64,000 bases of DNA, from NCBI RefSeq assembly GCF_018271975.1, contig NZ_JAGUCN010000006.1, positions 1 to 64,000 on the forward strand. The letters run 5' to 3'. A model generated the notes under the pieces. The model made no database searches. It was not told the DNA's origin and worked only from the letters and a program-made list of their open reading frames with translations. This document shows positions 26,265 through 35,582 of the stretch, piece by piece. Position 1 is the first letter of the stretch, and every line of letters begins with the position of its first letter. The translations under genes were made by a program, and so were the position numbers. Origin of the DNA: Carboxylicivirga mesophila. Its GTDB lineage: Bacteria > Bacteroidota > Bacteroidia > Bacteroidales > Marinilabiliaceae.

Positions 26265-27161
26265 ATGAGATATTTAATCAGTATTCTTCTTTTGGTGTAT
26301 GGGCTATCGTCGACGGCACAAGAGTTTCAGTGTGCGGTTCAGGTAGTGTCACCTCAAATTCAAGGTTCAAATAAGAAGGTTTTTGAAACCCTTCAAACGG
26401 CCATTATGGAGTTCATGAATAATCAAAAGTGGACCAATGATAAGTTTGCGCCAGAAGAACGTATTGATTGTAATATAATGATTAACGTTGCTGAAATGAT
26501 TTCGATTGATGAGTTTAAAGGTTCATTTCAGATTCAGGCTCGGCGACCGGTTTATAACTCAAATTATTATACAGTACTGTTCAATCATCAGGATCAGGAT
26601 TTTCATTTTAAATATGTGGAGTTTGAGCCATTGATTTATAATCCGAATAATTTTGAATCAAACCTGATAGCCGTGTTAGCCTTTTATGCCAATGTGGTAC
26701 TTGGATTAGATTACGACTCCTATAGTAATAATGGAGGAACGCCTTACTTTCAGGAAGCTGAACGTATAGTTAACAGAGCCCAGGGAGCCAGGGAGGCTGG
26801 CTGGAAATCGTTTGAAGGTCAGCGTAACCGTTACTGGTTAATCGAAAATATTCTTAATGAATACCATCGTCCTTTGCGACAGTGTATGTATGAATATCAC
26901 CGAAAAGGTCTGGATAAAATGAGTGATAAGGTAGAGGAGGGGCGCGCCGAAATTGTAAAGGCTCTGGAGTTGACCAGAAAGGTGCATCGTCAAAGGCCCA
27001 GTTCATTTTTTACACAGGTGTTTTTTACCGCAAAATCTGATGAATTGGTGAAGATTTTTGAAGAATCCTTTTCAATGGAAAAAGGACGGATTGTAGAGTT
27101 GTTACAGGAGGTAGATCCTGCCAATAATAAGAAGTACGAAAAGATATTATCATCAAACTAA
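26265..27161 (+). CDS. DUF4835 family protein (PorD-like)
   Basis: A secreted protein of 298 residues with a signal peptide cleaved near STAQ (residue 18). The conserved middle, with QARRPVYNSNYYTVLFNHQD and YANVVLGLDYDSYS, identifies the DUF4835 family. Members have been named PorD in work on the type IX secretion system, but no other T9SS gene is in this window and the mechanism is not known. It lies 16 bases after coaBC and one base before recN, the usual order in the phylum. Confidence 0.87.
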   Translation: MRYLISILLLVYGLSSTAQEFQCAVQVVSPQIQGSNKKVFETLQTAIMEFMNNQKWTNDKFAPEERIDCNIMINVAEMISIDEFKGSFQIQARRPVYNSNYYTVLFNHQDQDFHFKYVEFEPLIYNPNNFESNLIAVLAFYANVVLGLDYDSYSNNGGTPYFQEAERIVNRAQGAREAGWKSFEGQRNRYWLIENILNEYHRPLRQCMYEYHRKGLDKMSDKVEEGRAEIVKALELTRKVHRQRPSSFFTQVFFTAKSDELVKIFEESFSMEKGRIVELLQEVDPANNKKYEKILSSN

Positions 27162-27162
27162 T

Positions 27163-28818
27163 ATGCTCAAGTCATTATCTATATCTAATTACGCCTTAAT
27201 TGATAAGGTTGAAGTGACATTTGACAGCGGCTTAACTGTTATCACCGGCGAAACAGGTGCAGGTAAGTCTGTTCTGCTTGGAGCACTCTCGTTGATTTTA
27301 GGTCAACGAAGTGATGTAAATGCTTTGCTGAACAAGGATCAGAAGTGTGTGGTTGAAGGAGAGTTTTATATTGGCAATTATGGTTTGCTTGATTTCTTCA
27401 ATGAGCATGATGTGGATTATGAGGAGGTAACCATCATCCGACGCGAGTTGCTGCCTTCAGGTAAATCGCGGGCCTTTGTTAACGATACACCTGTTAATCT
27501 TGGTTTCTTGAAAAGTATTAGTGCTCAGTTGATAGATGTACACTCTCAACATCAAAACCTGCTGCTTGATGATAATGGATTCCATCGGATGGTGGTTGAT
27601 ACCTTAGCTGGCAACAAGACATTGCTTGATGAATACCGCATTAACTATGCTGCCTATAAATCTTTACAAAAGGAAATCGAAGAGCTGATTGCGGAAAATG
27701 AGAAACAAAAGGCAGATTTGGATTATATGCAGTTTCAGTTTGAGCAGCTGGATAGTGCCAAATTAAAGGTTGGTGAACAGGAGGAGCAGGAGCAGTTACT
27801 GGAGCAGTTATCGCATGCTGAAGAAATAAAATTGAACCTGGTAGAGGTTGTAAATAACCTCAGTCAGGAACCTGCACCGGTGGTGGGCCTACTGACTGAT
27901 TCAGTGAATAAGCTTGGCCGCATAGCTAATTATTTGCCGGATGGAGAAGAGTTGATTCAGCGGTTGGAGTCGGCTCGTATCGATCTGAAAGACTTAGCAG
28001 AAGATATCGAAGCCCGTTCTGAAGATCTAGAGTATAATCCTGAGCTTATTCAGCAAGTGCAAGAGCGTCTCAATCTGATATATAGTTTACAGCAGAAGCA
28101 TCGGGTTGATAGCGTTGGACAGTTAATGGCGCTCAGGGATGAGCTGGGACAGGCTATTGATAAGGTAAATTTCTTTGATGATGAGCTGAAAGCAAAGCAA
28201 GGGAAACTGCAGCAGCTCGAAAAGGAACTGGTGAAGACAGGTAAAACCATTACCAAGAGCCGGACAGGCGTTTTTGAACTGGTTAAATCAAGCATTGAGA
28301 AGCAGCTGCAAACTCTTGGGATTCCACATGCTAATTTTGTGATTCAGCACCAGATAAGTAGGCATTTTACGAATGATGGTGTTGATGAAATTGAGTTTCT
28401 GTTTTCTGGTAATAAAGGCGGTCAGCCGTCGCCCATTAATAAGGTTGCCTCTGGAGGGGAAATATCACGTGTGATGTTGTCTATTAAATCTCTTCTGTCG
28501 TCTTCCAAAGGCTTACCAACCATTATTTTTGATGAAATTGATACAGGAGTTTCTGGTGAGGTGGCTGATCAGATGGGCGGTATCATGGCTCAAATGGGGA
28601 GCTCCATGCAGGTAATTAGTATCACTCATTTACCGCAAATTACTGTCAAGGGCGATCATCATTTTAAAGTGTTTAAAACGGATGAGGCCGAAAAAACAAT
28701 ATCTAATATCCGAAAACTTTCACACGAAGATAGGGTTGTAGAGGTGGCAAAGATGTTAAGTGGATCAACTTTATCGGAAGCCGCTATCGAAAATGCACGT
28801 TCGCTATTGAATAACTAA
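27163..28818 (+). CDS. recN: DNA repair ATPase RecN
   Basis: An SMC-like protein of 551 residues that acts in double-strand break repair. The N-terminal head has Walker A GETGAGKS at about 30-37 and the VHSQHQN segment. A coiled-coil arm covers about 150-370, and the C-terminal head has VASGGEISRVMLSIK as signature and IIFDEIDTGVSGEVA as Walker B. The length is normal. It is the last gene of the coaBC run; no strong hairpin follows. Confidence 0.96.
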   Translation: MLKSLSISNYALIDKVEVTFDSGLTVITGETGAGKSVLLGALSLILGQRSDVNALLNKDQKCVVEGEFYIGNYGLLDFFNEHDVDYEEVTIIRRELLPSGKSRAFVNDTPVNLGFLKSISAQLIDVHSQHQNLLLDDNGFHRMVVDTLAGNKTLLDEYRINYAAYKSLQKEIEELIAENEKQKADLDYMQFQFEQLDSAKLKVGEQEEQEQLLEQLSHAEEIKLNLVEVVNNLSQEPAPVVGLLTDSVNKLGRIANYLPDGEELIQRLESARIDLKDLAEDIEARSEDLEYNPELIQQVQERLNLIYSLQQKHRVDSVGQLMALRDELGQAIDKVNFFDDELKAKQGKLQQLEKELVKTGKTITKSRTGVFELVKSSIEKQLQTLGIPHANFVIQHQISRHFTNDGVDEIEFLFSGNKGGQPSPINKVASGGEISRVMLSIKSLLSSSKGLPTIIFDEIDTGVSGEVADQMGGIMAQMGSSMQVISITHLPQITVKGDHHFKVFKTDEAEKTISNIRKLSHEDRVVEVAKMLSGSTLSEAAIENARSLLNN

Positions 28819-28897
28819 TCAGCTATTTATAACTTATAAGAACCTTTTTAATAATTAATTGTTAAAGAAGGTTAGGTATAGAATATTAACATTGAAA

Positions 28898-28928
28898 CTT
28901 GTGTTGTGCAACATATGCAGTATATTTG
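28898..28928 (+). promoter_or_regulatory. Probable fabI promoter
   Basis: TATATTTG (28921-28928) is a full -7 match, and CTTG (28898-28901) sits 19 bases upstream as a three-of-four -33 box, the expected spacing for the Bacteroidota primary sigma. Confidence 0.65.
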
Positions 28929-28949
28929 TGCGCTCAAAATTAAATTAAT

Positions 28950-29795
28950 ATGGGATTTGATCTTTTAAAAGGAAAAAGAGGGATTATTTTTGGTGCCCTA
29001 AATGACATGTCTATCGCATGGAAAGTAGCTGAAAGAGCTTACGAAGAAGGAGCACGTTTTACTTTATCTAATACACCGGTAGCTTGCCGCATGGGTGAGG
29101 TGGTTGAATTAGGTAAAAAATGTGAAGCAGAAATTATTCCTGCTGATGCTACTAATGTGGCCGACCTTGAAAATGTTTTCCAGAAATCGATGGATGTGCT
29201 TGGCGGAAAGGTTGACTTCGTATTGCACTCAATCGGGATGTCGCTAAACGTTCGTAAGAAAAGGGTTTATCATGATTTAGACTATAACTATCTAACCAAA
29301 ACATTAGATATTTCAGCTATTTCATTTCATAAAATGTTGCAGGTTGCTTTCAAGATGGATGCTGTAAGTGAGTGGGGCTCTGTTCTTGGATTAAGCTATG
29401 TAGCTGCACAGCGCACATTCTATGGCTACAACGATATGGCAGATGCTAAAGCCTTATTGGAATCTATTGGTCGTAGCTTTGGTTATATCTATGGCCGTGA
29501 ACGTAAAGTGCGTGTTAACACTATTTCGCAGTCGCCTACAGTAACGACAGCTGGTAGTGGAGTGAAAGGTATTGATGGCCTTATCGACTTCTCTGACCGT
29601 ATGTCGCCACTTGGTAATGCCGATGCTGCCGACTGTGCTGACTATTGTATTACAATGTTCTCAGACTTAACTCGCAAAGTGACCATGCAGAACCTGTTCC
29701 ATGATGGCGGTTTCTCAAATGTGGGAATGAGCCTCAGGGCCATGACACAGTATAATAAGAGTTTTGATACCGATGATATTGAAACGAAATACTAA
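28950..29795 (+). CDS. fabI: Enoyl-ACP reductase (NADH), FabI type
   Basis: Reduces trans-2-enoyl-ACP in the last step of fatty-acid elongation. A short-chain reductase fold of 281 residues with the nucleotide loop FGALNDMSIAW (cf. GVANxxSIAW), LHSIGMS, and the catalytic pair Y160-x6-K167 in YNDMADAKALLES. FHDGGFSNVG closes the domain. Longer by about 20 residues than the E. coli enzyme because of the C-terminal tail. Single gene with its own promoter and terminator. Confidence 0.93.
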   Translation: MGFDLLKGKRGIIFGALNDMSIAWKVAERAYEEGARFTLSNTPVACRMGEVVELGKKCEAEIIPADATNVADLENVFQKSMDVLGGKVDFVLHSIGMSLNVRKKRVYHDLDYNYLTKTLDISAISFHKMLQVAFKMDAVSEWGSVLGLSYVAAQRTFYGYNDMADAKALLESIGRSFGYIYGRERKVRVNTISQSPTVTTAGSGVKGIDGLIDFSDRMSPLGNADAADCADYCITMFSDLTRKVTMQNLFHDGGFSNVGMSLRAMTQYNKSFDTDDIETKY

Positions 29796-29804
29796 AACAT
29801 TGTG

Positions 29805-29831
29805 AAAGGGTGCCGAAAGCACCCTTTTTTT
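29805..29831 (+). terminator. fabI terminator
   Basis: AAAGGGTGC (29805-29813) and GCACCCTTT (29819-29827) form a 9-bp stem with loop CGAAA, followed by a T-run. Confidence 0.93.
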
Positions 29832-29891
29832 ATAGGGTTAATTTCCTAAAAAGCACTGCTCTCAAAATTTTCAAAGTCTTTTATTTATCAT

Positions 29892-29899
29892 TAAATTTG
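29892..29899 (+). promoter_or_regulatory. Probable -7 box of cysDN
   Basis: TAAATTTG is a full TAnnTTTG match, 81 bases before the chosen cysD start at 29973. The -33 region is only T-rich. Confidence 0.5.
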
Positions 29900-29972
29900 G
29901 CGTCGTTTTTGTTAAGAGATGGCAGACGACAGCATATCTGTCAAGTTATATTGTAAGACAAATCAACTTATC

Positions 29973-30878
29973 ATGGATCAATACCGAATAAATCACCTTA
30001 AGGAACTGGAAGCAGAGTCTATCTATGTTATTCGAGAGGTTGCAGCTCAATTTGAAAATCCTGTGATGTTATTCTCCGGAGGAAAAGACTCAATTGTAAT
30101 GTTTCACCTGGCGCGCAAGGCTTTTTGGCCGGGCAAAGTCCCTTTTCCTTTAATGCACATCGATACAGGCCATAACTTCCCCGAAGCGTTGGAATACCGC
30201 GATCGTATTATGGAGGAAACTGGTACTAAATGTATTGTGGCATTGGTGCAGGATTCAATTGATCAGGGCCGCGTAGTAGAAGAAAAAGGCGTTAATGCCA
30301 GTCGAAATAAGCTTCAGACCGTAACACTTCTGGATGCGATCGAAAATCATAAGTTTGATGCAGCCATGGGTGGCGGGCGCCGTGATGAAGAAAAGGCACG
30401 TGCTAAAGAACGTTTCTTCTCACACCGTGACGAATTTGGACAGTGGGATCCAAAGAATCAACGTCCCGAACTTTGGAATATCTTCAATGGTCGTAAAAAC
30501 ATGGGCGAGCACTTCCGTGTATTCCCAATCAGTAACTGGACTGAAATGGATGTGTGGCAATACATTTATATGGAACAAATTGACCTGCCAAGTCTTTATT
30601 TTACGCACAAGCGTGAGGTATTTAATCGGGATGGTGTTTGGTTGGCTAAATTGCCCTTTATGCAGTTGAAAGATACTGAAAAAGTAGAGACGCTTGATGT
30701 ACGTTGTCGTACCATTGGTGATGTTACTTGTACGGGTCTAACACTATCAACCGCTAATACATTAGAGGATATCATTCATGAAGTAGCTTCAACAAGAACA
30801 ACCGAGCGTGGAGGACGTGCTGACGATAAGCGTTCTGAATCAGCCATGGAAGATCGTAAGCGTGAAGGTTATTTCTAA
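29973..30878 (+). CDS. cysD: Sulfate adenylyltransferase subunit 2
   Basis: The nucleotide-binding subunit of ATP sulfurylase, which makes adenosine 5'-phosphosulfate. The PP-loop is LFSGGKDSIVM, followed by HLARKAFWPG and MHIDTGHNFPEA. The start is set at ATG 29973 because MDQYRINHLKELEAESIYVI aligns with the E. coli start (MDQIRLTHLRQLEAESI); an in-frame ATG at 29919 would add 18 unmatched residues. It has 301 residues from this start. cysN follows after 28 bases. Confidence 0.94.
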   Translation: MDQYRINHLKELEAESIYVIREVAAQFENPVMLFSGGKDSIVMFHLARKAFWPGKVPFPLMHIDTGHNFPEALEYRDRIMEETGTKCIVALVQDSIDQGRVVEEKGVNASRNKLQTVTLLDAIENHKFDAAMGGGRRDEEKARAKERFFSHRDEFGQWDPKNQRPELWNIFNGRKNMGEHFRVFPISNWTEMDVWQYIYMEQIDLPSLYFTHKREVFNRDGVWLAKLPFMQLKDTEKVETLDVRCRTIGDVTCTGLTLSTANTLEDIIHEVASTRTTERGGRADDKRSESAMEDRKREGYF

Positions 30879-30906
30879 ACTTTGTTAAATCTGAAAATTC
30901 AATAAT

Positions 30907-32184
30907 ATGTCCGGAAAAGAATCAGGATATCTCGATATGGAGCTTTTACGATTCACCACTGCAGGTAGTGTTGATGACGGTAAAAGTACATTAATAGGTC
31001 GTTTATTATATGATAGTAAAGCCATCTTTGAAGATCAGATGGAAGCTATTGAGCGTGTTAGTGAGCGCTCGGGTCATGAAGAAGTGAATCTGGCTTTATT
31101 AACTGATGGATTGCGTTCGGAGCGTGAACAGGGGATTACCATTGACGTTGCTTATCGTTATTTTGCAACGCCTAAGCGTAAATTCATTATTGCCGACACA
31201 CCGGGTCACATTCAGTATACCCGTAACATGGTAACTGGTGCAAGTACAGCCAACGTAGCTTTAATTTTGGTTGATGCCCGTCATGGTGTTTTGGAGCAGA
31301 CATTGCGTCATGCTTATATTGCTTCTTTGTTGCAGATCCCTCATGTTATTTTCTGTATCAACAAAATGGATTTGGTTGATTACAGCCAGGAAACATTTGA
31401 GAAGATTAAATCTGATATTGATGCAGTGTCATCAAAATTATCAGTCAAAGATATTCGCTTTGTGCCAATTAGTGCCTTAAAGGGTGATAACGTTGTCGAT
31501 CGTTCTGAGGTAATGGATTGGTACGATGGACCAACTTTAATGTATCTGCTGGAGAATATACACATCAGCAGCGATATTAATCACGATGACTTCCGTTTTC
31601 CGGTGCAGTATGTGATTCGTCCTCAATCGGCTGAGTGGCCTGACTACCGTGGTTATGCCGGACGAATTGCCAGTGGCGCTATTAAGGTGGGTGACGAGGT
31701 AGGTGTATTGCCAAGTGGTTTTACTTCTAAGGTGAAATCCATTGATATGATGGAGGAATCTTTGGAGGTTGGTTTTGCGCCTCAATCGGTTTCTATTACC
31801 CTGGAGGATGAGATTGACATTAGCCGTGGCGATATGCTGATTAAGAGAAACAATGGCTCTGAGCCCAAAAATAGTCAGGATATTGAAGCGATGGTGTGCT
31901 GGTTTAATGAGCGTAAGCTGATGCCGCGTGGTAAGTATGTGATTAAACACACTTCTTCAGATGCCCGTTGTATGGTGACTGATATTCAGTATAAGATGAA
32001 TATTAATACACTTGAAAAGAATGAAGAAGATAAAGAGGTTGGTATGAATGATATTGCGCGTATCAAGATTCGCTCAACAAAGCCTTTGTTCTTCGATTCG
32101 TATAGTCGTAATCGCATCACAGGTAGTTTAATTCTGGTTGATGAAGCAACTAACGAAACTGTAGCTGCCGGTATGATTATTTAA
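30907..32184 (+). CDS. cysN: Sulfate adenylyltransferase subunit 1 (GTPase)
   Basis: The GTPase subunit that drives ATP sulfurylase, 425 residues. G1 is AGSVDDGKST, G3 is DTPGH, G4 is NKMD, and an EF-Tu-like barrel pair follows. It ends after the third domain, so no APS kinase (CysC) domain is fused, unlike NodQ-type proteins. No cysC, cysH or sulfite reductase gene is nearby, so the use of APS (assimilation or sulfation) cannot be told from here. Confidence 0.95.
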   Translation: MSGKESGYLDMELLRFTTAGSVDDGKSTLIGRLLYDSKAIFEDQMEAIERVSERSGHEEVNLALLTDGLRSEREQGITIDVAYRYFATPKRKFIIADTPGHIQYTRNMVTGASTANVALILVDARHGVLEQTLRHAYIASLLQIPHVIFCINKMDLVDYSQETFEKIKSDIDAVSSKLSVKDIRFVPISALKGDNVVDRSEVMDWYDGPTLMYLLENIHISSDINHDDFRFPVQYVIRPQSAEWPDYRGYAGRIASGAIKVGDEVGVLPSGFTSKVKSIDMMEESLEVGFAPQSVSITLEDEIDISRGDMLIKRNNGSEPKNSQDIEAMVCWFNERKLMPRGKYVIKHTSSDARCMVTDIQYKMNINTLEKNEEDKEVGMNDIARIKIRSTKPLFFDSYSRNRITGSLILVDEATNETVAAGMII

Positions 32185-32205
32185 GCTAAATGTTTAGTTC
32201 AAATA

Positions 32206-32237
32206 AAAGGCCGCTTCTCATTTGAGAAGCGGCCTTT
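32206..32237. terminator. Bidirectional terminator between cysN and the FadL-like gene
   Basis: AAAGGCCGCTTCTC (32206-32219) and GAGAAGCGGCCTTT (32224-32237) form a perfect 14-bp stem with loop ATTT between convergent genes. Confidence 0.95.
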
Positions 32238-32265
32238 CTTATGGTTAAGAATAGGTTGGAGAAGG

Positions 32266-33831
32266 TTAAAATTTCCAACCAAAGGTAAAGCTTGCCTGAT
32301 GGTTTCTGTATTCCTGAGCAACCGGGTCAGTAAACGATAGTCCATGCAGAAGCGACAGATCGCTCACAGTGTCTATATAATAGTTGTCTTTATTGAATTT
32401 ATAGGCATAGGCCACGTCAAAGAAGAAGTTTTTACTGCGTACACCAATACCTCCTGTAGCCATCCATTTTGTGAGTTCCTGATCGATAAACTCCTTCTTG
32501 ATAGGCGAGTCAAAATAGGCTGCACCTGCACGGATAGCTAAATAAGGAACGGGCTTAATTTCAAGGCCAGCCTTAAAGTCGTGCGTCACCTTCATCGTCG
32601 TTTTGATTGCTTCGTTGGCATCCTTAATATTAGTGGCAAATCGGCTTGATGAAAATTTTGACGAAGTATGGTCGGTCATTTCATAGTCAAATGAGAGAAG
32701 CCCAAATTTTCCCAGAATCATTGAAATGCTTCCCTGGGCTCGGTATGGAGTGCGGTAATCATATGAAAATTCACCATGCTCAAAAGGTTTGTCAAATGAA
32801 CGATAATCAATAAAATATGAGCTAATCCCCTTATTAAATTTTTCATCTATATTATAGAATGTTGGGGTGTGAAAAGATGCTCCTAAGCGAATGGGGAATA
32901 AATTGACGATCAAACCAAACTTGCCATTCACTCCAAATCCTTTTTGTGATAACTTGTTGTAGGCATCAAAGTAATCTACATCTTCGGGGCCGGATGGAAC
33001 GAAGCTGTTATTGTTAACTTCCCTGAAACTTTCTTTTTGCTCGAATCGGTATGTTTGAAAGTTTAGAGAAGCACCAAGTAAGAGTACATGACTAATGTTA
33101 GCGCCAAAAGTAAGTCCGTACTCGCCAGAATAACCGCTGCGCTCTATGATATTGTATTGGTCGATTCCGTTAACATTACGATCGAAAATATAACCATCAG
33201 CATCAATGTCTTCGTATTGGCTAAAGTACTCGTAACTTCCTTCTTCAACAGGGTCAAAAAGATAGGCTTCGTAAGCAAAATACTCTCTGTTTTTAAAACT
33301 CTCGGGAGCTTGACCGTTGGCATCCCAAACAATATTATTCAGTAATGTATTAAGTTGTGTCGGATAGCCTGAAGCATCGTAATAATCTTGTACGCCCCTA
33401 CCCATAAACATACTGGTGTTTTCGTTAAAATCAGCAGTGCGGGTGTAGGTTAATCCAAAGTGAGTACTGATTAGCCCTTTTTCTTTCTCTCTCATTGGTT
33501 TGTTGGTTGCCACACCACCTACCTGATTGAATGGGAAGGCATATTTATCATCTTTATCGGCCAATCCCATGTAATTTGTTTTGGATTGATTTAAAGAAAT
33601 AGATGGCGTAAAAGCAAATTCTGAAGTACGATATACTGCAATGCCCGCCGGGTTAATGCTTATACCGGTTAAGTCGCCTCCCAATGAGCCAAATGCATTA
33701 GCCATGCCCAGAGAGCGAGATGTACCAGTGAGTTCTCTTTTATTAAACCTAAGGGCATCATCCAGGTTTTGTGCGTTTAAGAAACTGCTAACAAGTAGAC
33801 TGGCAAGCAGAATGTATAATGACTTTTTCAT
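32266..33831 (-). CDS. OmpP1/FadL-like outer-membrane transport protein
   Basis: A beta-barrel protein of 521 residues with a signal peptide cleaved near LNAQ (residue 21). The N-terminal block GTSRSLGMANAFGSLGGDLTGISINPAGIAVY, given here only as a position (about residues 37-68), is the hatch-like segment of FadL/OmpP1 relatives, with the NPAG motif. The C-terminus ends in Phe (FTFGWKF). Such proteins pass hydrophobic compounds through the outer membrane; the substrate is unknown. It is downstream of the Ser-rich lipoprotein gene on the same strand, 34 bases apart, so the two may be cotranscribed. Confidence 0.82.
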   Translation of the reverse strand: MKKSLYILLASLLVSSFLNAQNLDDALRFNKRELTGTSRSLGMANAFGSLGGDLTGISINPAGIAVYRTSEFAFTPSISLNQSKTNYMGLADKDDKYAFPFNQVGGVATNKPMREKEKGLISTHFGLTYTRTADFNENTSMFMGRGVQDYYDASGYPTQLNTLLNNIVWDANGQAPESFKNREYFAYEAYLFDPVEEGSYEYFSQYEDIDADGYIFDRNVNGIDQYNIIERSGYSGEYGLTFGANISHVLLLGASLNFQTYRFEQKESFREVNNNSFVPSGPEDVDYFDAYNKLSQKGFGVNGKFGLIVNLFPIRLGASFHTPTFYNIDEKFNKGISSYFIDYRSFDKPFEHGEFSYDYRTPYRAQGSISMILGKFGLLSFDYEMTDHTSSKFSSSRFATNIKDANEAIKTTMKVTHDFKAGLEIKPVPYLAIRAGAAYFDSPIKKEFIDQELTKWMATGGIGVRSKNFFFDVAYAYKFNKDNYYIDTVSDLSLLHGLSFTDPVAQEYRNHQASFTFGWKF

Positions 33832-33865
33832 ATTGGTTAAATATTAGGGTAAATAGATTAAGTGC

Positions 33866-35347
33866 TTATCGTCTTCCTCCGCTTCGCGATGACCCACTGC
33901 TTCGTGATGAACCAGAGCTTGAACTTGAGCTACGTGAGCTCCCGCTTGAACTACTTCCTGAATAGCTACTTGAACTACTCGAACTTCGGCTTGGCGTGTA
34001 AGAGCTACGGCTGCTACTGCCAGATGAACGGCTGGGAGTATAGCTGCTTCGACTACTATTTCCAGACGAACGACTTGGCGAATAGCTGCTTCGACCGCTA
34101 TTGTTGTAGCTCTTATTTGACGAGCTACTGTTGCTTTGACTACGCGTTGTCATGCTTCTGTTTGTTGAGCTAGAGCTACGTGTTGAAGAAGGTCGACTGT
34201 AACTGCTGTTTCTATTATAGGTAGTTCTGCTTGTGTTGCTTCTTGAATTAGAATAGCTGGGAGTGTAGCTTCTCCTGGTATTGCCCTGACTTCTTGAGGT
34301 TCCAACGGAACCTGAACTCTTGGTAGTGTTATCTTGTCTGCCAACTCTGGTATATGTATTGCCGGTTTTAGTACTGGTTATTGTCCGTTGGTTCTGACTG
34401 TTATGTGTTACACTGGTTGTGCCACGCGTATAGGATTCTCTGGTGGGTGTAGTTTCAATGTAGCTTTTGGTGCTGGCAGTTCTGCCACTTGAAATTCTGC
34501 TCGACGAAACTCTTGAACTACCTTCCGGACGTACAGATGTGGCCTGTCCGCCTCTTGGTCTATATTCGCGGGCGATACCTCCGCCACCACCTCCAGGTAA
34601 GTGGGCAGGAGGATAATAGCCGCCTCCGTACCAGGGATAGCAGTGGTGATGTCCGTAGTATGGATAATACCACGGGTCGTACCAGGGCGAGTACCATGGT
34701 GAATACCAGGGATCATAGAATCCACCATATCCCCATCCCCAGCTCATAGATACATTCCAGCGCCATGGGTTGCGGTAGCCGTAATTCCATCGGTAGTCGT
34801 TGTACCAAGGGTTGCTCCAAGTGGGGAAGGCGTAGGCGTAGTTACCATCTACATATACATTCCAGTCCCAGTTATTGAAGTAAACCATGTCATTATATAA
34901 AGGCGACCAATAGGGAATGCCGTTGAAAGGTCCATGAAATCTTATGAGTCGTTCGGCATAATCCTGATCCATAGTTGAACCATTGAATCCATCCACCCAG
35001 TAGCCGGTTTCTTCATTAAAATAGACCAAAGTGTCCATTTGCGCCAGCGAATCATTGGTAAGCAGGTCCATGTAATCAGCCTGTATTTGAGAGAAGTTTC
35101 TGTTATCCTCTGTTGCCAGTTCTGATTGGTTGTACTGGCTTTTAAGTTGATTGACTGTTTTCTGATCTTCTTTTCTTATTGCTTTATCCTGGGCGATAGG
35201 CGCATAAGAATCGTCAACTACTACAGGATTACTTTTTGGTTTATAATACAAATCATCATCGTAGTAACTACTGTCAAGATACTGAGAAGAACTACATCCG
35301 CTTAAAATAAGCAGGATAAATAAGCCGAATACTGTATAGGTTTTCAT
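33866..35347 (-). CDS. Low-complexity lipoprotein with aromatic- and Ser/Arg-rich regions
   Basis: A protein of 493 residues. The start is placed at the ATG giving MKTYTVFGLFILLILSGC, a clear lipoprotein signal with C18; the frame extends 46 codons further upstream without family features. The middle (about 150-260) is very rich in Trp, Tyr and Pro in repeats such as WYSPWYDPWY. The last 190 residues are Ser/Thr/Arg/Asn repeats, including copies of SSYTPSRSSG. Related hypothetical proteins occur in Bacteroidota, but no function is known to me. The basic, disordered tail could bind polyanions or the wall; that is speculation. Confidence 0.75.
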   Translation of the reverse strand: MKTYTVFGLFILLILSGCSSSQYLDSSYYDDDLYYKPKSNPVVVDDSYAPIAQDKAIRKEDQKTVNQLKSQYNQSELATEDNRNFSQIQADYMDLLTNDSLAQMDTLVYFNEETGYWVDGFNGSTMDQDYAERLIRFHGPFNGIPYWSPLYNDMVYFNNWDWNVYVDGNYAYAFPTWSNPWYNDYRWNYGYRNPWRWNVSMSWGWGYGGFYDPWYSPWYSPWYDPWYYPYYGHHHCYPWYGGGYYPPAHLPGGGGGGIAREYRPRGGQATSVRPEGSSRVSSSRISSGRTASTKSYIETTPTRESYTRGTTSVTHNSQNQRTITSTKTGNTYTRVGRQDNTTKSSGSVGTSRSQGNTRRSYTPSYSNSRSNTSRTTYNRNSSYSRPSSTRSSSSTNRSMTTRSQSNSSSSNKSYNNSGRSSYSPSRSSGNSSRSSYTPSRSSGSSSRSSYTPSRSSSSSSSYSGSSSSGSSRSSSSSSGSSRSSGSSRSGGRR

Positions 35348-35533
35348 CGCTAATCCTCCGGATTTACAAGGTTTAATTATACATGAAAAGAAGCAAATAC
35401 CGTGCCGTATATTAAAAAATGTAAATATTATTTCAATAAATGTTAACGGTGGTTGTTTCGGTTGTTTCTCTTCTGATGTGTGCAATATTAAAAAATCAAG
35501 GGTTATGGCCTAACGAATTGGCTTAAATTTTGT

Positions 35534-35541
35534 TATTTTTG
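35534..35541 (+). promoter_or_regulatory. Probable -7 box of proS
   Basis: TATTTTTG followed by TGCC is a full TAnnTTTG match, 41 bases before the proS ATG. Confidence 0.55.
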
Positions 35542-35582
35542 TGCCTCTTGTTTAGAAACGGATACAAATTAAGAATTATAAG

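Noticed and set aside
34150-34749. Several open frames within the Ser-rich lipoprotein gene on both strands
   Set aside because: They are by-products of its repetitive, stop-poor composition and show no independent features.
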